Assembly (NCBI GenBank): GCA_019242065.1
Contig: JAFAWJ010000308.1
Span: 1-6,050, forward strand
DNA length: 6,050 nucleotides
Source: Chloroflexota bacterium
Lineage (GTDB): Bacteria > Chloroflexota > UBA6077 > CF-72
Direction: 5' to 3'
Of this stretch, positions 1-5,618 are shown piece by piece. The notes under the pieces were generated by a model, which made no database searches, was not told the DNA's origin, and worked only from the letters and a program-made list of their open reading frames with translations. The translations under genes were made by a program, and so were the position numbers. Each line of letters begins with the position of its first letter. Position 1 is the stretch's first letter.

Positions 1-213
1 AATCGGCCGTCGAGCTACCAGTGGCTGCGTGCGCTCGGACTGGGCCCTCTGGCGTGGCTCACCAGTTACGTGATTCTCCCGGTGGCGAACGTGTATAAGC
101 CGATCTGGGAGTACGACGCGCGGACGCTTGGCGACGACCTGTCCGCCCACCTCGTCTACGGCACCGCGACAAGCCTCGCGTTCGCCGCCCTTAGTCATGG
201 AGAGATTCGATGA
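1..213 (+). CDS. C-terminal fragment of a conserved hypothetical, probable membrane protein
   Basis: The frame is open from the first base to a TGA at 211-213, giving the last 70 residues of a protein that starts outside the window. The fragment has a hydrophobic stretch at about residues 12-31 (LGLGPLAWLTSYVILPVANV), then a polar linker with KPIWEYDARTLGDDLSAH, and a second, milder hydrophobic segment (HLVYGTATSLAFAAL). The H-L-V-Y-G motif before a small-residue helix resembles the end of YagU/DUF1440-like and related integral membrane proteins, but I cannot place it firmly. Its stop overlaps the ATG of the amidase gene (ATGA, 210-213), so the two are probably co-transcribed and translationally coupled. 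The function is unknown. Confidence 0.72.
   Translation, partial: NRPSSYQWLRALGLGPLAWLTSYVILPVANVYKPIWEYDARTLGDDLSAHLVYGTATSLAFAALSHGEIR
199..204 (+). promoter_or_regulatory. Shine-Dalgarno GGAGAG of the amidase gene
   Basis: GGAGAG lies 5 bases before the ATG at 210. It supports that start over the in-frame ATG at 219. It sits inside the last codons of the upstream membrane-protein gene. Confidence 0.6.
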
Positions 214-1337
214 CAACGATGCAATCAAGGCTGGAGGTCCGCATCGATCGGACCAGGACGCTCGGCCAACAGCCGAGCACCGGACACAACAGGTGGCACC
301 CCGACATCCCGCCCCTCATCTCGTGCGATGCGGGCGAAGAGGTGATTCTCGAAACGCGAGACGCCTTCGACGGGCAGTTCCCACGTCGAGTGTCGCTGGA
401 GGTCGTGCGCGACGCCAATCTAGATGTCCTGCACCCGATCACCGGACCCGTCTACATCAACGGCGCCGAACCGGGTGACCTGCTGGACGTCGAGATTGTC
501 GACATCGAACCCGACACCTACGGCTATACGGCGCAGGTGCCGGGCTTCGGTTACCTGCGCGACGTGTTCCCCGAGCCCTTCAAGGTCGACTGGGACATCG
601 TCGACGGATGGGCCACATCGAAGGACCTGCCTGGAGTGCGCATCCCCGGCGCACCATTCATGGGTACCATCGGCCTGGCTCCAGGACACGAGGCGCTTGC
701 ACGCATCACCGCCCGCGAACAGGCGCTGCTCGACCGCGGCGGGTACGTTCTGCCACCGAATTCCTCGGGTGCGGTGCCCAGCGACCCTCGCATTGCTCCG
801 CATGGACTGCGCACCGTGCCTCCCCGTGAGACAGGCGGCAACATCGATATCAAACAGCTCAGCAAGGGTGCACATCTGCTGTTGCCTGTGGATACTCCGG
901 GTGGACTGTTCTCCGCTGGCGACGCGCACTACGCGCAGGGCGACTGTGAGACCTGCGGCACCGCCATCGAAATGAATTGCACGCTGCACGTACGCTTCAA
1001 GGTGTTGAAAGGCGAAGCGGCGCGCAAGGGCATTCGTTTTCCGCGGTTCTACCGGCAGGATTACTTTGTGCAGCCTGAGTTTGCGGCGCCGCGTCGGTTC
1101 TACGCGACGACTGGCATCTCGGTCACGCGCGACGGAGTCGATCACTCCGAGGATGTTTCGCTCGCGACACGCAACGCCTTGCTCAACATGATCGACCACC
1201 TCGAAGAGCGGGGATGGAGCCGACAGCAGGGCTACACCATCTGCAGTGTCGCGGTCGACCTGAAGATCAGCCAGCTGGTGGATGTGCCGAACATGCTTGT
1301 GTCGGCGTTCCTGCCTGAGGACATCTTCACGGAGTAG
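210..1337 (+). CDS. Acetamidase/formamidase family protein
   Basis: This 375-residue protein belongs to the FmdA/AmdA acetamidase-formamidase family, cytosolic enzymes that hydrolyse small amides (formamide or acetamide) to ammonium and the carboxylate. The length is close to the family norm of roughly 300-400 residues and there is no signal peptide. Family signatures are visible in order: TGPVYINGAEPGDLL at 78-92, GGNIDIKQL at 209-217, LFSAGDAHYAQGD at 233-245, CGTAIE at 249-254, and the C-terminal block GYTICSVAVDLKISQLVDVP at 341-360, followed by PNMLVSAFLP. The acidic and histidine residues of the GDAH-QGD block are the expected active-site or metal region. One oddity is QGDCE at 243-247, where relatives usually read QGDGE. 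The substrate cannot be decided from sequence. The start is set by a good Shine-Dalgarno and by coupling to the upstream stop. Confidence 0.93.
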   Translation: MTTMQSRLEVRIDRTRTLGQQPSTGHNRWHPDIPPLISCDAGEEVILETRDAFDGQFPRRVSLEVVRDANLDVLHPITGPVYINGAEPGDLLDVEIVDIEPDTYGYTAQVPGFGYLRDVFPEPFKVDWDIVDGWATSKDLPGVRIPGAPFMGTIGLAPGHEALARITAREQALLDRGGYVLPPNSSGAVPSDPRIAPHGLRTVPPRETGGNIDIKQLSKGAHLLLPVDTPGGLFSAGDAHYAQGDCETCGTAIEMNCTLHVRFKVLKGEAARKGIRFPRFYRQDYFVQPEFAAPRRFYATTGISVTRDGVDHSEDVSLATRNALLNMIDHLEERGWSRQQGYTICSVAVDLKISQLVDVPNMLVSAFLPEDIFTE

Positions 1338-1475
1338 CAGCGCACAAGCATTGATTGAGGCGAGTTGCCATGGGCGCGAGGAGCCTGCCACGCCTGCTTC
1401 GCGCTCAGCAGTGCGCCGTGCAGCGTTTCGGGTGAAATCGCCTGCTCGAAAGCACAGCCTCTCGATCAGATTGGT

Positions 1476-1478
1476 AGG
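1476..1478 (+). promoter_or_regulatory. Ribosome binding core (AGG) that decides the redoxin start
   Basis: The purine-rich stretch GGTAGGTGG (1473-1481) precedes the ATG at 1484, with its AGG core 5 bases away. The in-frame GTG at 1478 lies inside this stretch, so it is an unlikely start. Confidence 0.5.
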
Positions 1479-1483
1479 TGGCC

Positions 1484-2095
1484 ATGCGTTCAGATATCGT
1501 CCCCGGCGGCGTATTCCCGGACTACGTATTGCCGGATCACACCAGCACCGTTCGCAAGCTCAGCGACCTGCAGGGCCGCGACCCCATGGTCCTGATGCTC
1601 TCGCGCGGTCATTTTTGCCCGAAGGAGCACCAGCATCACCTCCAGTTGGCGGCGTTTCAGTCGCAGGTCGCGGTCGCCTACACCCAGATGGTCACGATTG
1701 CGACGGATGACCATCACACGCTTCAGGAGTTCCGCGCGTCGGTCGGTGCCCAGTGGGCATTCCTTTCGGATCCCGGTCGGATCATTCAGAAGGATCTCGA
1801 CATCCAGGAGTACACCGACCCTGACCACGATCCGATGATCCCACACACCCTGGTGCTCAAACCAGGTCTCGTCATCCACAGCATCTACAACGGCTACTGG
1901 TACTGGGGGCGACCGTCCGTCTACGATCTGTGGCGCGACTTGCGCGAAGTCACGCGCGAGATCCGTCCAGACTGGGACCTCAGCAAACCAGGGCTTCGCG
2001 AAGCCTGGAGTGCGGGCGACTTCTCCCACTTTCACGGGTGGGAGCGGCGAGCACCTGACCAGCTGCCGGATGTCCGTAGTGTGGTACCCCGATGA
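1484..2095 (+). CDS. Redoxin-domain (AhpC/TSA, peroxiredoxin-like) protein with a single cysteine
   Basis: The protein is 203 residues with a thioredoxin-like fold of the AhpC/TSA type. The N-terminal part reads FPDYVLPDHTSTVRKLSDLQ (11-30), the usual PRX opening of 'polypeptide finishing in a D-H/G-x-x-x-x-L-S-D-L strand'. The catalytic-loop equivalent is LSRGHFCPKEHQHH at 39-52. Cys45 is the only cysteine, so there is no resolving cysteine and any peroxidase cycle would need an external thiol. The middle holds TIATDD (71-76), WAFLSDPGRIIQKDLDIQEY (91-110), and IPHTLVLKPGLVI (119-131), the expected beta-hairpin with the cis-Pro region. A W/Y-rich segment (YNGYWYWGRP, 135-144) and an extra C-terminal helix with a polar tail follow. 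It is probably cytosolic. It is downstream of the amidase by 146 bases and could share its transcript. The substrate is unknown. Confidence 0.88.
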   Translation: MRSDIVPGGVFPDYVLPDHTSTVRKLSDLQGRDPMVLMLSRGHFCPKEHQHHLQLAAFQSQVAVAYTQMVTIATDDHHTLQEFRASVGAQWAFLSDPGRIIQKDLDIQEYTDPDHDPMIPHTLVLKPGLVIHSIYNGYWYWGRPSVYDLWRDLREVTREIRPDWDLSKPGLREAWSAGDFSHFHGWERRAPDQLPDVRSVVPR

Positions 2096-2121
2096 CGTAC
2101 AGCACCTGATGGTGCTGTACG
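2096..2121 (+). terminator. Perfect 11-bp hairpin directly after the redoxin stop codon
   Basis: The arms CGTACAGCACC (2096-2106) and GGTGCTGTACG (2111-2121) are exact reverse complements around a TGAT loop. The hairpin begins at the base after the stop codon. No T run follows, so a classic intrinsic terminator is not met. An mRNA 3'-end stabiliser or a Rho-linked or bidirectional terminator between convergent genes is plausible. Confidence 0.55.
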
Positions 2122-2146
2122 GATTCATAACGAGATGGATAACGAG

Positions 2147-2168
2147 CCACCGGCGCACCCGCTGGTGG
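2147..2168 (+). terminator. Second hairpin in the convergent intergenic region
   Basis: CCACCGGCG (2147-2155) pairs with CGCTGGTGG (2160-2168) over a CACC loop. The stem is nine pairs with one G-U, and it forms better as + strand RNA because the wobble becomes an A-C mismatch on the other strand. No T run follows. Together with the hairpin 25 bases upstream it suggests a tandem 3'-end structure for the redoxin transcript. Confidence 0.4.
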
Positions 2169-2287
2169 AGCCTCTCCTCCGCCTCGTTTGAGCACTCTAC
2201 ACGCGGCGCTCTCCGAGCATTCGTCAGAAAGCGCTGAGCCTGGCGTCAGCAAGCGCAAAAGTCCCGCGTTGAAGCAGACTAGCGATC

Positions 2288-2305
2288 GTCGAGCGCGTCG
2301 AGCGC
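2288..2305. repeat. Two tandem copies of a 9-base unit
   Basis: GTCGAGCGC occurs twice head to tail within the gene-free stretch. It is short enough to be chance in GC-rich DNA. Confidence 0.4.
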
Positions 2306-2471
2306 GAGACTTGCACTGGTACGCTGTGCCAACTCCGCGACCTGGGGCCGAGGGCATCGACAGCCGGATCTGCATGGAAGAGGACTCGACGCGTGACTCG
2401 CCCGACACCCTGCATAAGGGTCGTCTCCCTGGCAACTCCGACCGGCCTGTTTCAAGTCGACGCCGGTAGGC

Positions 2472-3353
2472 TCAGTCGCACGCGAATGGAGACTTCGAAC
2501 CAAGAAACTCGGTCGCCTGATGCGCGAATGAGTCACGCCACTGGAAGAGTGAGCCGTGCCCAGAATCGGGATACACGAGCAGGATGGCATTGGGCAGGTT
2601 CTCGCTGAGCCAGTACGAATTGCGAACTGGGATCATCTCGTCGTGAACGCCGTTGACTACAAGAGTCGGGTGCTGGATCCGGTCGAGGTACGCGAAGCGT
2701 TGTCCTGTGAAATGCTCCCACTCTCGAAAAGCGGCCATTTGAGCACGCCCAACCTGCGGTCCTGAAGCGGGGTCGCGGTCCTCCTTGCGCAGCGCCAGCC
2801 TGGCGATAAATTCCGCACCAGCCGACTGGCTCGTGACGCTGGGTGCAAAGAAGATCTTCTGCAGCAGCGGATATCCCTGGAGTTGAGGATCGGTGAAGTA
2901 TCGCGCCAGGCTGGGTTTGTCCACGTGCATGATGTCCTCTCCGCCCCGCGGAGCGGTTCCAACCAGGATCATCCGCCGAAAAACGGACGGTCGATCCAGT
3001 GCTATCTGCTGCGCGATCATCCCTCCCAGCGAGAACCCGAGCACATCGCAGCTTTCCAATCCCAGGCCGTCGATGAAGGCGAGCGCGTGCTGAGCCATTC
3101 TGGCGACGGTCTCCGGAACCGTCCCAGTAGATCGGCCGATACCCGCGTTATCAAACAGAATGACCTCTCGGCCTGATGCCAGCGCGTCCGTAATGGCTGG
3201 ATCCCAGTTGTCGAGTGTCCCAGTGAAGTGCTGCAGACACAGCAATGGGAGGGCCGTTCCCGATCCGAAGCGGCGATAGGCATACGTCTCTGCTCCGGCC
3301 TGAATGAATCGCGTGGGTGCGGTGACGTGCGTCGCAAGAGTGGTTGTTGCCAT
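2472..3353 (-). CDS. Alpha/beta fold hydrolase
   Basis: From the ATG at 3353 the protein has 293 residues, typical for the single-domain alpha/beta hydrolase superfamily. Visible landmarks are PLLCLQHFTGTLDNWDP (36-52), where QHF takes the place of the usual HG oxyanion motif, and VILFDNAGIGRSTG (64-77), the strand with D-N-x-G-x-G-x-S. Next is the nucleophile elbow GFSLGG with Ser108. The acid follows in LVVNGVHDEMIPV (Asp238) and the catalytic His in DSGHGSLFQ (His266), so the triad is complete. There is no signal peptide. Esterase, lactonase or C-C hydrolase activity cannot be told apart from sequence. A longer form from a GTG at 3383 is possible, but the family usually begins shortly before the TRFIQAGAETYAYRRFG-like segment, which favours 3353. 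No strong Shine-Dalgarno is seen at either start. It lies 210 bases after the flavoprotein gene on the same strand. Confidence 0.9.
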   Translation of the reverse strand: MATTTLATHVTAPTRFIQAGAETYAYRRFGSGTALPLLCLQHFTGTLDNWDPAITDALASGREVILFDNAGIGRSTGTVPETVARMAQHALAFIDGLGLESCDVLGFSLGGMIAQQIALDRPSVFRRMILVGTAPRGGEDIMHVDKPSLARYFTDPQLQGYPLLQKIFFAPSVTSQSAGAEFIARLALRKEDRDPASGPQVGRAQMAAFREWEHFTGQRFAYLDRIQHPTLVVNGVHDEMIPVRNSYWLSENLPNAILLVYPDSGHGSLFQWRDSFAHQATEFLGSKSPFACD

Positions 3354-3424
3354 CAGTCCACAACTAGCGTCGCTGACCCTCACCGCCCGTGCACCATGCC
3401 TTGGATGTGCGATGGCTCGATCTT

Positions 3425-3444
3425 GTGGAGGACGATACCTCCAC
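3425..3444. repeat. 7-bp inverted repeat between the flavoprotein and hydrolase genes
   Basis: GTGGAGG (3425-3431) and CCTCCAC (3438-3444) are exact reverse complements around a 6-base spacer ACGATA. There is no T run on either strand. It lies 120 bases beyond the flavoprotein stop and about 70 bases before the hydrolase start on the - strand. It could be an operator for the hydrolase or a 3'-end structure of the operon. Confidence 0.4.
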
Positions 3445-3563
3445 CGTTAGAAGGAGATCGACCCGAGCCCCGTCGTGAATAACCTCACGGCAAACACAAG
3501 TTGACCACGGCGCCACCAGCGCGTCTCTGGGCTGCTTCACATGCCTGAGTCGTCGGTAGCGCT

Positions 3564-4988
3564 TTATGACGCGAGCTGTTTGAGGGGCCCGGCAAGTGCA
3601 GTTACATCGAGTGGTACGCCCCTGCCGTTGAGGGAGCGCGCATCTGCCGCGGCGTGCAACGCCAGGTATTGGTGCACGAGCTGCACGGCCAGGGCGCCGT
3701 CGCCGACGGCCGAGGCGACACGTTTGGGCGTGCCATGCCGTACGTCGCCGGCGGCGAATACGCCCGGTATGCTTGTCTCCAAGAGGAGTGGCGCGCGGTT
3801 CAGCGGCCAGGCGCTGCTGGTCAGGTCGGGACCTGTCAGGAGGAATCCCTGCGCGTCGCGCGCCAGGAGGCCATCTGCCCAAGCCGTATACGGCTTCTGG
3901 CCGATCAGAATGACCAGTCCATTGGCTGGCACTCGTACCTCGGCGCCCGTGTGCAGGTCGCGGAGGATCAGCGCCTCGAGCCGCTCGCTTCCCTCGGCTG
4001 AGGCTACCTCGGTGCGATATCGCACCGTCAGATTCGGCACGGCCTCGAGCTCTCGGACCAGGTAGCGCGACATGCTGTGAGACAGCGATTCGGCTCGGAC
4101 CAGCAAGGTGACATGTCGTGCATGCCTCGCCGCATACACCGCTGCCTGGCCCGCTGCATTCCCAGCGCCGACGATGAAGACGTCAGCCCCGCGGTACAGC
4201 GACACCTCCATGACGCGGGATCCATAGCAGATGCCGCGGCCGATGAACTCGTGCACGCGGGGCGCGTCGAGCAACCGGTAGGCGACGCCCGTCGCCACGA
4301 GCACGGCTTGCGAGCGCAGCTCCGACCCGTCGAGGAGACCGAGGCGAAAGGGCGCGCGGGCGTTCGGGTCAGCGGCGGTGACCTCGTTGACCAGGACGAA
4401 CTCGGCTCCGAAGCGCCGCGCCTGCTCGTAGGTGCGCTGTGTCAGCTCCTGGCCAGTGATTCCATCTGGGAATCCCGGGTAGTTCTCGATGCGGGCACTT
4501 GACCCAGCCTGCCCACCCGGCGCTTCGCGCTCCAGCACGACCGTTCGCAGCCCCTCCGACGCGGCGTACACCGCGGCCGTGAGGCCCGCCGGGCCGCCGC
4601 CAACGATGGCCAGGTCGTACTCCAGTTGGGTCGGCCAGGTCGGAAGCCCGAGTGCGCGGGCGGCCTCAAGGTGCGTCGGGGCCTCCAGCCGACGGCCGTC
4701 AGGCAGCAGCAGGACCGGAAGACGAAGGCCCCCAAGTCTGGCCTCCAGCTCGTCACCAGGGGCTTCGGCGGCCCCGAGGAAAAAGCGGGCCAGTGGGTCG
4801 GCATCGAGGTCAACCCACTCAAACGTCAGGCCGTTGCGTGCCAGAAAGGTGCGCAGCTCGAGCCCTGCCGGTGACGGAAAGCGGTCGACAACACATAGCC
4901 GTCCCCCAGGACCGAGCGCCGCCGGCGCTCGGTCTTCAACGGCGGCACGCGACCCAACGACCACGGCATCCAGATCCGAACGGCTCAC
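3564..4988 (-). CDS. Thioredoxin-reductase-like FAD-dependent oxidoreductase lacking the CxxC centre, with N-terminal thioredoxin-like segment
   Basis: From the GTG at 4988 the protein has 474 residues. Residues about 31-115 look like a glutaredoxin/thioredoxin-like domain (LELRTFLARNGLTFEWVDLD, then LPVLLLPDGRRLEAPTHLE), with SPAG at 39-42 where glutaredoxins have CPxC. From 122 on it is a class II pyridine nucleotide-disulfide reductase: FAD motif IVGGGPAGL (128-136), RIENYPGFPDGITGQEL (166-182), and ATG at 232-234. The NAD(P)H motif is VGAGNAAGQAAV (273-284), then SHSMSRYLV, and the second FAD block is GVFAAGDVR (409-417) followed by KRVASAVGDGALAVQLVHQYL. Where thioredoxin reductase has CxxC, this protein reads GRGICYGS (250-257), with one Cys. 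So it probably moves electrons from NAD(P)H through FAD to an unknown acceptor rather than reducing thioredoxin. Its GTG overlaps the stop of the exported-protein gene (GTGA), with GGAGG at 4993-4997. Related multidomain proteins can carry a receiver domain ahead of the thioredoxin-like part; none is seen here. Confidence 0.9.
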   Translation of the reverse strand: MSRSDLDAVVVGSRAAVEDRAPAALGPGGRLCVVDRFPSPAGLELRTFLARNGLTFEWVDLDADPLARFFLGAAEAPGDELEARLGGLRLPVLLLPDGRRLEAPTHLEAARALGLPTWPTQLEYDLAIVGGGPAGLTAAVYAASEGLRTVVLEREAPGGQAGSSARIENYPGFPDGITGQELTQRTYEQARRFGAEFVLVNEVTAADPNARAPFRLGLLDGSELRSQAVLVATGVAYRLLDAPRVHEFIGRGICYGSRVMEVSLYRGADVFIVGAGNAAGQAAVYAARHARHVTLLVRAESLSHSMSRYLVRELEAVPNLTVRYRTEVASAEGSERLEALILRDLHTGAEVRVPANGLVILIGQKPYTAWADGLLARDAQGFLLTGPDLTSSAWPLNRAPLLLETSIPGVFAAGDVRHGTPKRVASAVGDGALAVQLVHQYLALHAAADARSLNGRGVPLDVTALAGPLKQLAS

Positions 4989-5578
4989 ATGCCCTCCATC
5001 GCAATTGGAGCGTCCACGTCGGCACCGGCGGCCACCGTTTGCTCGGCACGCTCCACGTCGCCACATCGAACCTGTGGGTTCCAAGGTTGGAACGTGCCGG
5101 TTGGATTGTGCTTCCACACCCAGGCATGCAGCGAGTAGAACGCCGGCAGCCCGAATCGATTGCCAGCTGGCGTCAGCATGAACTTCTCACCGAACAGCAT
5201 CGGTGGATCGTTGTGGCTGGCGTCCCATGTTGCCTGTAGCACGACGTATTCGAGCGCGACGAGACGCATCTGCCCGTCTGGCTGGACTTCGTAGACCAGG
5301 GCCTGGGGTCGCGCGGGATCGAGCGTGCCAGTCTGGAGTAAGGCGCCCTTGACGAAGTGGACACCCATCGCCCCGGCCCCAGGCTGCGCGATACAAGCCA
5401 GGCCGGCAGCATCGGTCAGGAGTTCGTAGCCTCCCGCGAGCGCCGCCGTGGGATCGTTGTACATTGCGGTTGCACTCCGCGCGTCGGCGATGGTGTCGCT
5501 GCTAGCAGCCGAAGGAAGCACCGTCACCAGGATTGCGAGCAGTGCGACAACCAGCGGTATTGCATGTCTGACGTGCAT
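4985..5578 (-). CDS. Exported conserved hypothetical protein
   Basis: The protein has 197 residues. A signal peptide is clear: MHVRH, then a hydrophobic core (residues 6-21), then PSAAS with a likely signal peptidase I site near 25-27. There is no lipobox cysteine. The mature part is soluble-looking, with GYELLTDAAGLACIAQPGAGAMG (50-72), HFVKGALLQTGTLDPARPQALVYE (74-97) and a C-terminal block FYSLHAWVWKHNPTGTFQPWNP (147-168). This pattern fits a family of secreted proteins of unknown function that I recall only as hypothetical proteins. Cys62 and Cys172 are the only cysteines and could form a disulfide. The ATG at 5578 has a good Shine-Dalgarno AGAAGGA (5587-5593, 8 bases away). The gene starts 40 bases after the methyltransferase stop and overlaps the flavoprotein start, so it is the middle gene of a probable operon. 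Confidence 0.87.
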   Translation of the reverse strand: MHVRHAIPLVVALLAILVTVLPSAASSDTIADARSATAMYNDPTAALAGGYELLTDAAGLACIAQPGAGAMGVHFVKGALLQTGTLDPARPQALVYEVQPDGQMRLVALEYVVLQATWDASHNDPPMLFGEKFMLTPAGNRFGLPAFYSLHAWVWKHNPTGTFQPWNPQVRCGDVERAEQTVAAGADVDAPIAMEGM

Positions 5579-5586
5579 GATTCAGG

Positions 5587-5593
5587 TCCTTCT
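5587..5593 (-). promoter_or_regulatory. Shine-Dalgarno of the exported-protein gene
   Basis: AGAAGGA on the - strand is 8 bases before the ATG at 5578, confirming that start. The 40-base gap to the methyltransferase stop leaves little room for a separate promoter. Confidence 0.55.
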
Positions 5594-5618
5594 ACTCTGT
5601 TGAATCGTTGAACTGGGT

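Larger units (their letters stand above)
2096..2471. other. Intergenic region between convergent genes, no convincing gene
   Basis: Open frames here (for example 2188-2469 on + and the 5' part of 1980-2435 on -) give Arg/Ser-rich translations without recognisable motifs, so I call no gene. The region holds the two hairpins at 2096-2121 and 2147-2168 and a direct repeat ATAACGAG at 2127-2134 and 2139-2146. It also has a tandem GTCGAGCGC at 2288-2296 and 2297-2305, and small stem-loops at 2231-2254, 2404-2425 and 2441-2467. The last one (ACCGGC/GCCGGT, 15-base loop) lies just past the hydrolase stop and could be a weak end signal for that gene. A decayed gene cannot be excluded. Confidence 0.5.

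Noticed and set aside
420..1391. 323-residue open frame on the - strand opposite the amidase
   Set aside because: It lies antisense to a clear acetamidase/formamidase gene, has no recognisable motif and reflects GC-rich codon structure.
1374..1404. Inverted repeat GCGCGA/TCGCGC in the gap between amidase and redoxin
   Set aside because: The stem is only 6 bp with a 19-base loop, expected by chance in GC-rich DNA. There is no T run, so I do not call a terminator.
1490..2158. 222-residue open frame on the - strand opposite the redoxin
   Set aside because: It is a shadow of the redoxin gene, with no motifs and no ribosome binding site that I can see.
1980..2435. 151-residue - strand open frame across the convergent gap
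   Set aside because: The translation is Arg/Ser/Pro-rich and low in recognisable motifs, and half of it is antisense to the redoxin gene.
2188..2469. 93-residue + strand open frame in the intergenic region
   Set aside because: The composition is dominated by Arg/Ser, there is no clear Shine-Dalgarno and no family resemblance. A decayed gene is possible but not supported.
3354..3383. Extended hydrolase start (GTG at 3383)
   Set aside because: The ten added residues have no motif and no better ribosome site. The ATG at 3353 fits the usual family start.
4989..5117. Longer N-terminus of the flavoprotein (517 residues from 5117)
   Set aside because: The extra 43 residues overlap the end of the exported-protein gene and are Arg/Gly-rich and unlike any domain. 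The GTG at 4988 has GGAGG and a GTGA overlap.
4489..5181. 230-residue + strand open frame opposite the flavoprotein
   Set aside because: It is Ser/Arg/Pro-rich and antisense to the conserved flavoprotein and exported-protein genes.
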